Part shown: piece after piece, positions 12,149 to 21,057 of the stretch
Position numbering within the stretch: the first letter of the stretch is position 1
How the letters are laid out: each line of letters starts with the position of its first letter
Origin: Pseudomonas sp. SL4(2022)
GTDB taxonomy: Bacteria; Pseudomonadota; Gammaproteobacteria; Pseudomonadales; Pseudomonadaceae
Assembly (NCBI RefSeq): GCF_026625725.1
Contig: NZ_CP113060.1
Location: 2,548,001-2,612,000, forward strand
DNA: 64,000 nt
Reading direction: 5' to 3'
Position numbers and translations under genes: made by a program
Notes under the pieces: generated by a model
What the model saw: only the letters and a program-made list of their open reading frames with translations
Database searches by the model: none
Told to the model about the DNA's origin: nothing

Positions 12149-13312
12149 ATGTCGATCAAGGTCGAAGACTATTACGCACCCGCCACTTTTCAGCGCATGA
12201 AAGCCTTCGCTGATACCCAGGAAACCCCGTTCGTGCTGATCGACACGTCGATCATCAGCCAGGCCTACGACGACCTGCGCGCCGGGTTTGAGTTCGCCAA
12301 GGTGTACTACGCGGTCAAGGCCAACCCGGCGGTCGAGATCATCGACCTGCTCAAGGACAAAGGCTCCAGCTTCGACATCGCCTCGATCTATGAGCTGGAT
12401 AAAGTGCTGAGCCGAGGCGTAACGCCTGATCGCATCAGTTACGGCAACACCATCAAGAAATCCAAGGACATTCGCTACTTCTTCGAGAAGGGCGTGCGTC
12501 TGTATGCCACCGATTCGGAAGCCGACCTGCGCAACATCGCCAAGGCCGCGCCGGGCGCGAAAGTCTATGTGCGCATCCTCACCGAAGGCTCGACCACCGC
12601 CGATTGGCCGCTGTCGCGCAAATTCGGTTGCCAGACCGACATGGCCATGGACCTGCTGATCCTCGCCCGTGATCTGGGCCTGGTGCCCTACGGCATCTCT
12701 TTCCACGTCGGTTCGCAGCAGCGCGATATCTCGGTGTGGGACGCCGCGATTGCCAAGGTCAAGGTGATCTTCGAGCGCCTGAAAGAAGAAGACGGCATCG
12801 AACTCAAGCTGATCAACATGGGCGGCGGCTTCCCGGCCAACTACATCACCCGCACCAACAGCCTGGAAACCTACGCGGAAGAGATCATTCGTTTCCTCAA
12901 GGAAGACTTCGGTGATGACCTGCCGGAAATCATCCTCGAGCCGGGCCGTTCGCTGATCGCCAACGCCGGCATTCTGGTCAGCGAGGTGGTGCTGGTGGCG
13001 CGCAAGTCGCGCACGGCTGTGGAGCGCTGGGTGTACGTGGATGTGGGCAAGTTCAGTGGCCTGATCGAAACCATGGACGAGTCGATCAAGTTCCCGATCT
13101 GGACCGAGAAGAAGGGGGAGGTGGAGGAGGTGGTGATCGCCGGACCGACCTGCGACAGCGCCGATATCATGTACGAGAACTACAAGTACGGCCTGCCGCT
13201 CAACCTGTCGATTGGTGACCGCCTGTACTGGCTGTCCACCGGTGCCTACACCACCAGCTACAGCGCCGTGGAGTTCAATGGCTTCCCACCCTTGAAGTCG
13301 TTCTACCTGTAA
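12149..13312 (+). CDS. speC: Ornithine decarboxylase (alanine racemase-fold type)
   Basis: The 387-residue protein matches Pseudomonas SpeC. It decarboxylates L-ornithine to putrescine with PLP in the cytoplasm. The PLP lysine is in YYAVKANP near residue 50. Further landmarks are SFHVGSQ, the glycine loop NMGGGFP, EPGRS, and the C-terminal catalytic cysteine in [11 protein letters not shown] use ATG 12149 with GGAG seven bases upstream. An in-frame start further upstream would cover the leader hairpin region and is unlikely. The position beside the chemoreceptor, TatD and prfC genes agrees with P. aeruginosa. Confidence 0.95.
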   Translation: MSIKVEDYYAPATFQRMKAFADTQETPFVLIDTSIISQAYDDLRAGFEFAKVYYAVKANPAVEIIDLLKDKGSSFDIASIYELDKVLSRGVTPDRISYGNTIKKSKDIRYFFEKGVRLYATDSEADLRNIAKAAPGAKVYVRILTEGSTTADWPLSRKFGCQTDMAMDLLILARDLGLVPYGISFHVGSQQRDISVWDAAIAKVKVIFERLKEEDGIELKLINMGGGFPANYITRTNSLETYAEEIIRFLKEDFGDDLPEIILEPGRSLIANAGILVSEVVLVARKSRTAVERWVYVDVGKFSGLIETMDESIKFPIWTEKKGEVEEVVIAGPTCDSADIMYENYKYGLPLNLSIGDRLYWLSTGAYTTSYSAVEFNGFPPLKSFYL

Positions 13313-13335
13313 GCTCTGCAGCGGTTCGGCTGTCC

Positions 13336-13367
13336 AGCAAGGCGCTCATGTTTATGAGCGCCTTGCT
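13336..13367 (+). terminator. Hairpin terminator after speC
   Basis: A perfect 14-bp stem, AGCAAGGCGCTCAT with ATGAGCGCCTTGCT, closes a GTTT loop 23 bases after the stop. The tail CGTTTCT is only modestly T-rich, so termination efficiency is uncertain. Confidence 0.7.
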
Positions 13368-13455
13368 CGTTTCTGGCGTGGATATTTGTGTTGCAACCAT
13401 TGGCCTGGGTCAATGAAGCGACTAAAAGGCGCTGTCATAGTCGCGTCTGGCTATT

Positions 13456-13474
13456 TAGAATCATTTGCAATTAA
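13456..13474 (+). promoter_or_regulatory. Possible Fur box upstream of the PiuC-type gene
   Basis: The AT-rich 19-mer holding GAATCAT and TTGCAATT lies 31 bases before the ATG at 13506. By hand alignment it matches about half of the classic Fur consensus. The adjacent genes are of an iron-uptake type, which raises plausibility. It is much weaker than the box at 15341. Confidence 0.4.
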
Positions 13475-13505
13475 GTGTGCGGTCAGGTTTCAGGGGAACC
13501 CAGTC

Positions 13506-14186
13506 ATGATGTTGAGCATTGCCGATGTGCTGACGCCCGAGCAGGTGCGTGAGTGCCGTCAGGCCTTTGAGCTTGCCAGTTGGCAGGACGGTCGCTTGAC
13601 CGCCGGTCATCAGGCCGTGAAGGCCAAGGCCAATCAGCAACTGGCCCAGGATGATCCTTTAGCGGTGCAGATTGGCGACTTTATTGTGCAGCGTCTGGGC
13701 AACCATCCGCCGTTTGTCTCGGCCGCCTTGCCGCTGAAGGTGTTGCCGCCGCGCTTCAATCGGTACACCGACGGCGGTACGTACGGCAACCATATCGATA
13801 ATGCGATTTTCAGTGTGCCGGGTACGCTGCATCGGGTGCGCAGCGACCTGTCGGCCACGCTGTTTTTCAGTGAGCCGGATGAGTACGAGGGCGGTGAGCT
13901 GGTGGTCGAGGACAGTTACGGCAGCCACAGCGTCAAGTTGCCAGCCGGACATCTGGTGCTGTATCCCGGCAGCAGCCTGCACCGCGTCAACCCGGTAACC
14001 CGTGGCACGCGCTATGCGGCGTTCTTCTGGATTCAGAGCCTGGTTCGTGATGACACTCAGCGCGGTCTGTTGCTGGAGCTGGATCGTGCGATACAGGCGC
14101 TCACCCTTGACGTGCCCGAATCGGCCGAGCTGGCGCGTTTGACTGGGGTTTATCACAACCTGCTGCGCCAGTGGGCCAACACATGA
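13506..14186 (+). CDS. piuC: PiuC-type Fe(II)/2-oxoglutarate dioxygenase (PKHD-type hydroxylase)
   Basis: At 226 residues it equals the P. aeruginosa PiuC length as I remember it. The double-stranded beta-helix iron ligands are visible: the HxD of [10 protein letters not shown], and the distal His of SSLHRVNPV followed by [10 protein letters not shown], where Arg should bind 2-oxoglutarate. The start is ATG 13506 with AGGGGA upstream. It shares an ATGA overlap with the next gene, an alpha-hydroxy-acid oxidase. It is genetically linked to catecholate siderophore receptors. The substrate of the hydroxylase is not established. Confidence 0.9.
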   Translation: MMLSIADVLTPEQVRECRQAFELASWQDGRLTAGHQAVKAKANQQLAQDDPLAVQIGDFIVQRLGNHPPFVSAALPLKVLPPRFNRYTDGGTYGNHIDNAIFSVPGTLHRVRSDLSATLFFSEPDEYEGGELVVEDSYGSHSVKLPAGHLVLYPGSSLHRVNPVTRGTRYAAFFWIQSLVRDDTQRGLLLELDRAIQALTLDVPESAELARLTGVYHNLLRQWANT

Positions 14187-15286
14187 CCGGCATGCCGTTG
14201 CCAAAACTGACGCAGATCCCGCCGAGTCTCGCGGCTGTGGCGGACTACGAACCCCTGGCCCGTGAGCGCATGAGCGCACAAGCCTGGGCCTACATCGCGG
14301 GCGGGGCGGCTGATGAACTGACCCTGGCGGAGAATCAGGCAGCGTTTCAGCGTATTCGTCTGCGTACGCGGGTGCTGGCCGACCTCAGTGGTGGTAACAC
14401 CCATCTGCAGTTGTTCGGCCAGGCCTTTGCTCATCCGATTTTCCTCGCCCCGGTGGCGTATCAGCAGTTGGCGCATGCTGACGGTGAGTTGGCGACGGTG
14501 TTGGCCGCGTCGGCCGTGCAGGCGGGCATGGTGCTGAGCACCCAGGCCAGCGTGGCCCTTGAGGCGGTGGCCGAGCAAGCGCATAGCCCACTGTGGTTTC
14601 AGCTGTATATCCAGCCTGATCGAGCGTTTACCGAGGCGTTGGTCAGGCGCGCCGAAGCCGCGGGTTATCAAGCGCTGGTGCTGACGGTGGATGCGCCGGT
14701 GAATGGCATGCGCAACCGTGAACAGCGCGCGGGCTTTTCTTTGCCGGGGGGGATTGAAGCCGTCAATCTGCGCGGCATGCAGCCGTTGCATGAGGGAGCG
14801 CCGCCCAGTGGTGGTCTTCTGCTCGGTGGTGCATTGCTTGCGGCTGCACCTGGCTGGGCGGATGTGCAATGGCTGCGCTCATTGACGCGCTTGCCAATTC
14901 TGCTCAAAGGCGTGATGACTGCCGAGGATGCGCAGCGCGCGGTGGCTGAGGGTATCGACGGTCTAATTGTCTCTAACCATGGCGGGCGTACGCTCGACGG
15001 CCAGCCGGCGAGCATCGAGGTGCTGGCGGAAGTTGCCGCCGCAGTGCAAGGGCGGGTGCCACTGCTGTTAGATGGTGGTATCCGTCGTGGAACGGATGTG
15101 TTCAAGGCCCTAGCCCTGGGGGCTGATGCGGTACTGGTCGGGCGGCCTTATGTCTACGGGTTGGCTACTGCTGGGGCCAGCGGGGTGGCGCATGTGGTGC
15201 AACTGCTGCGGGCCGAGTTGGAGGTGGCCATGGCGCTGACGGGCTGTCCTGATTTGGCCAGCATCACAGGCGCATGCATCCGGTAA
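14183..15286 (+). CDS. FMN-dependent alpha-hydroxy-acid oxidase/dehydrogenase
   Basis: A 367-residue TIM-barrel flavoprotein of the lactate/glycolate oxidase family. Early YIAGGAADE (FMN site), the Lys of LLKGV, the catalytic His and Arg in [10 protein letters not shown], and the phosphate loop [18 protein letters not shown] are all intact. It would oxidise an L-2-hydroxy acid to the 2-oxo acid using FMN. ATG 14183 overlaps the piuC TGA. GTG 14171 is an alternative start. The coupling suggests either a siderophore-related substrate or supply of a 2-oxo acid, both inference. Not enough is visible to tell lactate, mandelate or glycolate specificity. Confidence 0.9.
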   Translation: MTGMPLPKLTQIPPSLAAVADYEPLARERMSAQAWAYIAGGAADELTLAENQAAFQRIRLRTRVLADLSGGNTHLQLFGQAFAHPIFLAPVAYQQLAHADGELATVLAASAVQAGMVLSTQASVALEAVAEQAHSPLWFQLYIQPDRAFTEALVRRAEAAGYQALVLTVDAPVNGMRNREQRAGFSLPGGIEAVNLRGMQPLHEGAPPSGGLLLGGALLAAAPGWADVQWLRSLTRLPILLKGVMTAEDAQRAVAEGIDGLIVSNHGGRTLDGQPASIEVLAEVAAAVQGRVPLLLDGGIRRGTDVFKALALGADAVLVGRPYVYGLATAGASGVAHVVQLLRAELEVAMALTGCPDLASITGACIR

Positions 15287-15340
15287 AGCGTTGCAGGCCC
15301 GGGAACTAAACACGAATAAAAGTGTAAATACCTATTGCCT

Positions 15341-15359
15341 GATAATAATTATCAAATAG
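15341..15359 (+). promoter_or_regulatory. Fur box upstream of the TonB-dependent receptor
   Basis: GATAAT-A-ATTATC is a perfect 6-1-6 palindrome followed by AAAT. By hand it agrees with 12 of 19 bases of the Fur consensus. It lies about 50 bases before the receptor start, in the 107-base gap after the oxidase gene, so iron-repressed expression of the receptor is likely. Confidence 0.8.
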
Positions 15360-15393
15360 AATCACGCCTCGTTCAATTTTGGGGATGGTTCTC

Positions 15394-17670
15394 ATGGGTA
15401 TGGGTACAAAAGCGGGCAGCCTGCCACAGCGTCGTCTTCTGGCTACAGCCATCGGCCTGGCCGTGGCTTCGTGGGCAGGGGCTGGCATGGCGGCTGAGCA
15501 GGCTCCGCAAAAGGCCAAAACACCAGTCGAGCTGGGCAGCGTAACGGTCAAGGGCCAGCAGGCCGACGATTACAAAACCGAAAGTTCAGCCTCGGCCAAG
15601 TACGCCGTACCCTTGCTCGACACCCCGCAGACCATCACCGTGGTGCCTCAGGCTCTGCTTAAAGAGCAGAAAGCCCTGAGCATGAAAGAAGTGCTGGCCA
15701 ACGTTTCTGGCATCACCTTCAACGCCGGTGAGGGCGGTGGTGGCTCGGGCGACAGCATCAACATCCGTGGCTTCAGCGCCAACGCCAACATGCAGATCGA
15801 CGGCCTGCGCGACAGCTCGCAGAACAACCGCACCGACACCTTCAATATCGAAGCTGTTGAAGTCATCAAGGGCCCCAACTCGGTATTCGGTGGTTCCGGC
15901 ACAACGGGTGGCAGCATCAACCAGGCCAGCAAGCAGCCGCTTCAGCGTGACTTCACCGAGATCGGTGCCAGCCTGGGTACTGACAACTATCACCGCCTGA
16001 CTCTGGATACCAACCAGACCCTGGATGGCGTGGGCACCGGCAGCGCCGTGCGCCTCAACCTGATGGCCCATGAGAATGATGTGCCTGGCCGTGATGATGT
16101 GGATCGCCAGCGCTGGGGTATTGCACCGTCGCTGCTCTTGGGTCTGAGCGAATCGACACGTCTGACCCTGAGTTACTTCCACCAAACGGACGACAACCTG
16201 CCTGATTACGGCGTGCCGGCAATCAATGGCAAGCGCCTGGCGGGTGTGGACCGTGAAAGCTTCTTTGGCTGGCGCAATCTGGACAAGGAAGAAATCGAGA
16301 GCGATGCCTTCACGGTCAAACTTGAGCATGACATTAACGACAGTCTGCGCTTGCAGAATCTGACCCGCTATTCGGAAATCCACCGTGACACGGTCGTCTC
16401 GGCGGCTCATGTCAACCTTGAGCGTCGGCGTTCAACGACAACGGGTGTTGGTCCAGTGCTGGCGGCCGGCAAATACCTGCCCGCAGGTCCACAGGCCTAT
16501 GGTCGTGATGTCACCAGCAAAATGCTGATCAATCAGACCAACCTGACCGCCAACTTCGAGACCCTTGGCCTGGCCCACACGCTGGTCAGCGGTGTGGAAT
16601 TGTCGCGTGAGACCTATGACCGTACTACCTACGCCTATAACTTGGTGTTTCCGGACAGCGGTTATGACCTGAGTAACCCACCCGGTCGTTGGAATGGTCC
16701 GACCAATAAGGCTGATAGCGCGAAGACCGAGACGCGCCTGCTCGACCGCGCGCTGTACGCGTTCGACACCATCGCACTGAACGACTACTGGGACCTGAGT
16801 CTCGGCCTGCGTTACGACTGGGTGGATGGCGATGCCGATGATCACACCCTGGCGACCAATGCCCGGACGTCCTTCAACTCAAGCGATGAGCATCTGAGCA
16901 AGCGTGCGGGGCTGACCTATAAGCCGGCAGAGAATGGGCGTATCTACGTGGCCTATGGCGACTCCTTCAACCCATCCGCCGAGAACCTGGCGACCAGCGG
17001 TGCCGGCCTGTCTGCAGCGACTCAGGATCTTGAGCCTGAGAAGAACAAAACCTGGGAGTTGGGCACCAAGTGGGAGTTCCTCGATAGCCGTCTGGGCCTG
17101 GATGCAGCGCTGTTCCGTGTGGAAAAGAGCAATGCCCGCGAAACCATGGTTGATGGCAGTACCCAGCTGGCAGGCAAGCAGCGCGTTCAGGGCTTTGAGC
17201 TGGGCGCAACCGGACGTGTCACTGATCAGTGGAATGTCTACGCCAACTACACCTTCCTGGACAGCGAGACCCTGGAGGCGGCTGACACGGCTGCAGGTAT
17301 CGCCCGTGAAGGTCAGGCGTTGGCCAACACCCCGCCTCGCTCGCTCAATCTGTGGACTACCTATGACCTGCCGGCCGGCTGGCGTGTGGGTTACGGCGCG
17401 CGTTATGTCAGTGAGCGCAACCTCACTGCCTCCAATGACGGTGTGAAACTGGATGCCTATTGGCTGCATAACGCCATGGTTGGCTACAAGGTCAACAAAG
17501 AGCTTGATCTGCAACTCAACCTCAACAACCTGTTTGATAAGGAATATGTTGAGAGCGTGAGAACGCAAGTGGGCACTACGGCGGGTGCTGGCACCACCAC
17601 GGCGCGTTCTTCGGCCATTGAGTACGGTGCTGCACGTTCTGCAGTGCTGTCGGCGACCTACTCCTTCTGA
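15394..17670 (+). CDS. TonB-dependent siderophore receptor (PiuA/Fiu-like)
   Basis: A 758-residue outer-membrane receptor. A signal peptide ends near AGMAAEQA. The plug starts around TPQTITVVPQALL and carries DSINIRGF and the NSVFGGSGTTGG loop. A 22-strand barrel ends in the terminal phenylalanine of ATYSF. It imports a ferric siderophore, probably catecholate-type, using TonB energy. ATG 15394 was chosen because GGGGA lies eight bases upstream; ATG 15385 and TTG 15379 are alternatives. A Fur box precedes it. The neighbouring piuC and flavoreductase genes support a PiuA-like role, but the exact ligand is unknown. Confidence 0.93.
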   Translation: MGMGTKAGSLPQRRLLATAIGLAVASWAGAGMAAEQAPQKAKTPVELGSVTVKGQQADDYKTESSASAKYAVPLLDTPQTITVVPQALLKEQKALSMKEVLANVSGITFNAGEGGGGSGDSINIRGFSANANMQIDGLRDSSQNNRTDTFNIEAVEVIKGPNSVFGGSGTTGGSINQASKQPLQRDFTEIGASLGTDNYHRLTLDTNQTLDGVGTGSAVRLNLMAHENDVPGRDDVDRQRWGIAPSLLLGLSESTRLTLSYFHQTDDNLPDYGVPAINGKRLAGVDRESFFGWRNLDKEEIESDAFTVKLEHDINDSLRLQNLTRYSEIHRDTVVSAAHVNLERRRSTTTGVGPVLAAGKYLPAGPQAYGRDVTSKMLINQTNLTANFETLGLAHTLVSGVELSRETYDRTTYAYNLVFPDSGYDLSNPPGRWNGPTNKADSAKTETRLLDRALYAFDTIALNDYWDLSLGLRYDWVDGDADDHTLATNARTSFNSSDEHLSKRAGLTYKPAENGRIYVAYGDSFNPSAENLATSGAGLSAATQDLEPEKNKTWELGTKWEFLDSRLGLDAALFRVEKSNARETMVDGSTQLAGKQRVQGFELGATGRVTDQWNVYANYTFLDSETLEAADTAAGIAREGQALANTPPRSLNLWTTYDLPAGWRVGYGARYVSERNLTASNDGVKLDAYWLHNAMVGYKVNKELDLQLNLNNLFDKEYVESVRTQVGTTAGAGTTTARSSAIEYGAARSAVLSATYSF

Positions 17671-17725
17671 GTGGCGACGCTAACCCACCGCCGCACGCGA
17701 TGCGACGGTGGTAATGAGTTAAAGC

Positions 17726-17765
17726 AAACCCCGGTCACTGCCAGCAGTGACCGGGGTTTTGTTTT
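17726..17765 (+). terminator. Rho-independent terminator after the siderophore receptor
   Basis: AAACCCCGGTCACTG and CAGTGACCGGGGTTT form a perfect 15-bp stem with a CCAG loop, followed by T-rich TGTTTTG. It lies 55 bases after the stop. Confidence 0.95.
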
Positions 17766-18003
17766 GTCTGGCGGGTGTGCGGCGCATCCGGACGTTGCCC
17801 GATTGCTTGTGCTGCCTGGTTTGTTTGGCCTGTGGTCAGCAGTCTGCCAGCACTGGGCATGAGCGAAGGGTTCGTGGCCGTTTGTCAGCGGTGTGCGGCG
17901 ATGGGGGCAGCTAAGCCCTGGCGTCGCGGCTTGATCAATAGCGTTCAGGTCGGTCTGTTTCGCCTGTAGAGGTGTGTGGTAACTGAGGAACGATCAATTG
18001 TCT
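17766..18003. other. Spacer between receptor terminator and flavoreductase gene
   Basis: The whole gap from the receptor stop to the end of the convergent flavoreductase gene is 333 bases. After the terminator I see only short open frames with no family resemblance, no hairpin and no repeat. Confidence 0.5.
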
Positions 18004-19554
18004 TCAGTACAGATCACGCCGATAACGACCGCTCTGGCTTAGCTGGTCCACCTGTTCATCCCCCAGCAGTTGACGCAGGCAGGTGTCGACATCGCGGCCC
18101 ATGCCGTCGAGGCTGCCACAGAGGTAGAGGGCGGCGCCGTCGGCCAGCCAGGCGTGCAAGGTGCTGGCGGCATCGCACAGGGCGTCCTGTACATAGCGCT
18201 GCGGATGGCCGTCGCGCGAATAGGTGAGGTCGAGGCGTTCGAGGTGGCCGCTGTGCTGCCAGGCGCGTAGCTCGTCGATCAGCAGGGCGTCGTGGGCGGC
18301 CTGGCGCTCGCCAAACAGCAGCCAGTTGCGTGAGTGTGGATTGGCTGCGCGTTCCTGCAGGTGCGCGCGCAGGCCGGCAAGGCCGCTGCCGCTGCCAATC
18401 AGAATCAGCGGCGTCGTGGCGTCAGGGCCCTGGAAGCCGGGGTTGCGGCGGATGCGCAGGTCGATCTGGCGGCCAATTTCGGCATGCTGACACAGCCAGC
18501 CGGAGCCGAGTCCGGGGCTGCCGTCAGCCTGGTGCTGCAGGCGTACCAGCAGGTCAAGGTTGCCGCTGCTGCGGCACGAGGCAATCGAGTATTCACGGTG
18601 TGGAAGGGGTGTCAGTTCGGCAAGCCACTGCGCCATGCTCTGTTGATCCGGCCGGGTTGTGGGCAGGTGGCGTTGGCTCAGGGCATCGCGCAGCAACTGG
18701 CCATCAGGTAAGTGCTGTTGTGGATCAAGGCCGAGTTGCTGCAGGCACGCATTGATGCGCTGCGGTGCATGCCGAGGGCCGACTTCGACAATATCGCCGG
18801 CCCGCCAAGTGACGTCCTCTTGGCTGCTCAGGCGCAGTTGGAAGATTGGTGCGCCGATGTTGCCGGGGTTGAGGCAGAGGCGTTGCTCCAGTTGCCAAGG
18901 GCGGTAGTGTGCGGGCTGCCAGTCGACAAAATCGCTGTTGCCGCTGAGGTGACCAAGTTGTTGCTGCCAGTGGCGCAGGGTGCCGGCATCAAGGTTGTCG
19001 ACACACAACAGGTCGAACAGCGGTTGCGCCTTGAGCGCTTGCAGGCGCAGCTGCAGGCGTTGGCCGAAGGCGCAGAACTGCGGGTAGCTGCTGTCGCCCA
19101 GGGCCAGGATGGCGAAGTGCAATTGTGGCAGTGAAGCCTGCTCAAGCAGGCTGCGCTCAAAACGTGCGGCGTTATCCGGTGCTTCACCGTCGCCGTAGGT
19201 GCTGACCACCAATAGCAGGCGCTCGAGGGACGCCAGTTGAGCGTCACCGAGTTGGTTAAGGGCGATGCAGCGCGCTGGCATGCCGCTATCGCGCAATTGC
19301 GCGCAGCTGCGTTCGGCCAGTGCCTGTGCCTGGCCGCCTTGGCTGGCGTAGGCAATCAGCAGTTCGCCGGTTTGGCCGGATGGAATGCGCCGCTGTGGCC
19401 AGCAATAGTGCAGGCACAGGGCGAGATAGGTGGCGCTGATCAGTCCCGCGCTGAGTTCGCGCGCCGGTTGCAGCCAGAACAACAGGCCGGCCAGGAGCAG
19501 GCAGGTTGGCAGGGGCCAGTGGCACAGGGCGTGAAGTCGCGGGGCGGTGATCAA
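18004..19554 (-). CDS. Membrane-anchored diflavin reductase (flavodoxin + FAD/NAD(P)H reductase)
   Basis: The 516-residue product begins with two hydrophobic segments (about 15-29 and 33-50). A flavodoxin domain follows (LLIAYASQGGQAQALAE, VVSTYGDGEAPDNA, LGDSSY, about 65-200). The C-terminal half is an FAD/NADPH reductase of the sulfite-reductase alpha type, with REYSIAS, LILIGSGSGLAGLRA and YLCGSLDGMGRDV. It should pass electrons from NADPH through FAD and FMN to a membrane acceptor, plausibly for ferric-siderophore reduction. The start appears to be TTG at 19554, since a stop lies four codons upstream and there is no good ATG. It is the last gene of the PepSY/DUF2271/DUF4198 operon. Confidence 0.85.
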   Translation of the reverse strand: MITAPRLHALCHWPLPTCLLLAGLLFWLQPARELSAGLISATYLALCLHYCWPQRRIPSGQTGELLIAYASQGGQAQALAERSCAQLRDSGMPARCIALNQLGDAQLASLERLLLVVSTYGDGEAPDNAARFERSLLEQASLPQLHFAILALGDSSYPQFCAFGQRLQLRLQALKAQPLFDLLCVDNLDAGTLRHWQQQLGHLSGNSDFVDWQPAHYRPWQLEQRLCLNPGNIGAPIFQLRLSSQEDVTWRAGDIVEVGPRHAPQRINACLQQLGLDPQQHLPDGQLLRDALSQRHLPTTRPDQQSMAQWLAELTPLPHREYSIASCRSSGNLDLLVRLQHQADGSPGLGSGWLCQHAEIGRQIDLRIRRNPGFQGPDATTPLILIGSGSGLAGLRAHLQERAANPHSRNWLLFGERQAAHDALLIDELRAWQHSGHLERLDLTYSRDGHPQRYVQDALCDAASTLHAWLADGAALYLCGSLDGMGRDVDTCLRQLLGDEQVDQLSQSGRYRRDLY

Positions 19555-19618
19555 GTCGAGTCGTCAGCCAAGAGTTGGAAAGCGCTGCCGCCGGGTGGCG
19601 ACAGCGTTCGGGCGGGCA

Positions 19619-20494
19619 TTAGGGCGCCAGCACTTCCAGAGTTGCGCTGTAGGCGGCGCGGCGCTCGGTGGCGGGGGCAATGACGCCTTCCTTGCTGCTC
19701 AGCTCGGCTTCCAGCCAGTACATGCCGGCGTTCGGCCAGGTGATGCTGATCTTGCCGTTGGCGTCGCTGGTGGTTTTGATTTCACCCAACTCGTCGCGGT
19801 AACGGTTACCGCCGGGGATCACGCTGACTTCAACACCAGCGGCCGGCTTGCCATCGAGCAGCAGAGTGAATTCGGCGGCTTCACCGGCGAACAGGTCGTT
19901 GGGGTGGGTAATCGGTGCCAGCTCAAGGCCCACGCCGGTAGTTTTCAGAACCGTAGTGGTCGGGTTGCCGGAGGTGACGAAGACTTCCATGCGACTGTTG
20001 TTCTGTGCCACTTTCAACTCGGCGGCATTGGCCGGTACCTGCTTGGCGAAGTCCTCGGCCTTGCCCATCCAACGTTTGTTTTCCTGGCCTTCTTTCCAGC
20101 TGGCGAACAGGCCGCTGTTGGCGATGGCCAGTTTGTAGGTGCCTTTCTGAGTCAGGTGCAGGTCGAAGGTGCTGCGGTAACGGCCAATGTTGCCGTTCTC
20201 GGCTTTGGCGGCGCTGCCATCCGGGGCGAACAGTTGCAGCACGGCGGCCGGACGCGGACGCATGCCGGGTGGGCCGCCAGCGGGGGCGTTGTCGAGGTTG
20301 CCGATGCCCTGAATGCGCAGCGGGAAGTGTTCGAAATAGAACAGGTCATTGGACACGGCGGCATCGACGGTGACCCACGGGTCTTCACCGGACAGTACGG
20401 TGGCCGACGGCAGCATCCAGGCGCGGTGGGCCTGGGCGGACAGCGGCAGGCAGATGGCCAGGGTCAGGGCGGTCCATTTTACGAGTGGGTGCAT
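19619..20494 (-). CDS. DUF4198 periplasmic protein
   Basis: A cleavable signal peptide ends CLPLSAQAH, and the mature protein starts with a histidine. The 291 residues are largely beta-strand and match the DUF4198 family (related to NikM-type metal-uptake proteins) in overall plan, with HRAWMLPS near the N-terminus. It is probably periplasmic. AAGGAAG precedes the ATG. It sits between the DUF2271 gene and the flavoreductase gene, consistent with a metal-related envelope role. The exact function is unknown. Confidence 0.85.
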   Translation of the reverse strand: MHPLVKWTALTLAICLPLSAQAHRAWMLPSATVLSGEDPWVTVDAAVSNDLFYFEHFPLRIQGIGNLDNAPAGGPPGMRPRPAAVLQLFAPDGSAAKAENGNIGRYRSTFDLHLTQKGTYKLAIANSGLFASWKEGQENKRWMGKAEDFAKQVPANAAELKVAQNNSRMEVFVTSGNPTTTVLKTTGVGLELAPITHPNDLFAGEAAEFTLLLDGKPAAGVEVSVIPGGNRYRDELGEIKTTSDANGKISITWPNAGMYWLEAELSSKEGVIAPATERRAAYSATLEVLAP

Positions 20495-20534
20495 GGCGGT
20501 CTTCCTTAAGGGCAGTGATTCAAGGGACTGAGGT

Positions 20535-21047
20535 TCAAGGCGTCAGTTGCAGGGTGATCTGACCCAGCTCGCTGCTGCCCTGGGCGCTGTGGTTGGCGGC
20601 TTGCTTGGGTGGCCAGGTGAACGGCAGGCGCAGCAGTTCGCGGCCGCCCACTTCACGGGCGGCTTCCACCACCACGCGGTATTCACCCGCGGGTAACTGC
20701 TTGAAGGGGGCCGCGGCGCTGCTGAAACTCAGGCTCTGTTTGCCCACCGCACGGGTTGCGCCGCTGACGCCATCAACGGGCATCTCCAGGCTGCGGCCGC
20801 TGCGGCGCCACCACTGGCGCAGGTCCTTGAGCCACTTTTCGCCTTCCTTGTCCTTGAGCTTCTGGTCGTACCACACCGCCAGGTTGGCGACATGCGTCTG
20901 GTCCGGTTGCTCCAGCCAGATGGCCACATAGGGGCGGTGGTACTCGGCCACCTGCAGGCGTGGGATTTCCACGTCAAGCTGCAACTCGGCAGCCAGAACG
21001 GGCGCGCTTAACAGGGCGCACAGGGGCAATAGCAAGCGTTTTGGCAT
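20535..21047 (-). CDS. DUF2271 periplasmic protein
   Basis: The start is ATG 21047 (MPKRLLLPL) with AAGGA seven bases upstream. A longer frame to 21254 is an artefact of antisense PepSY coding. The 170-residue protein has a signal peptide ending PVLAAEL, then a compact domain with RPYVAIWLEQPDQTHV and YRVVVEAAREVGGRE typical of DUF2271. It follows the PepSY gene by 10 bases and precedes the DUF4198 gene by 40. The family often travels with PepSY membrane proteins near siderophore receptors. No catalytic motif can be named. Confidence 0.87.
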   Translation of the reverse strand: MPKRLLLPLCALLSAPVLAAELQLDVEIPRLQVAEYHRPYVAIWLEQPDQTHVANLAVWYDQKLKDKEGEKWLKDLRQWWRRSGRSLEMPVDGVSGATRAVGKQSLSFSSAAAPFKQLPAGEYRVVVEAAREVGGRELLRLPFTWPPKQAANHSAQGSSELGQITLQLTP

Positions 21048-21057
21048 AACAATGTCC

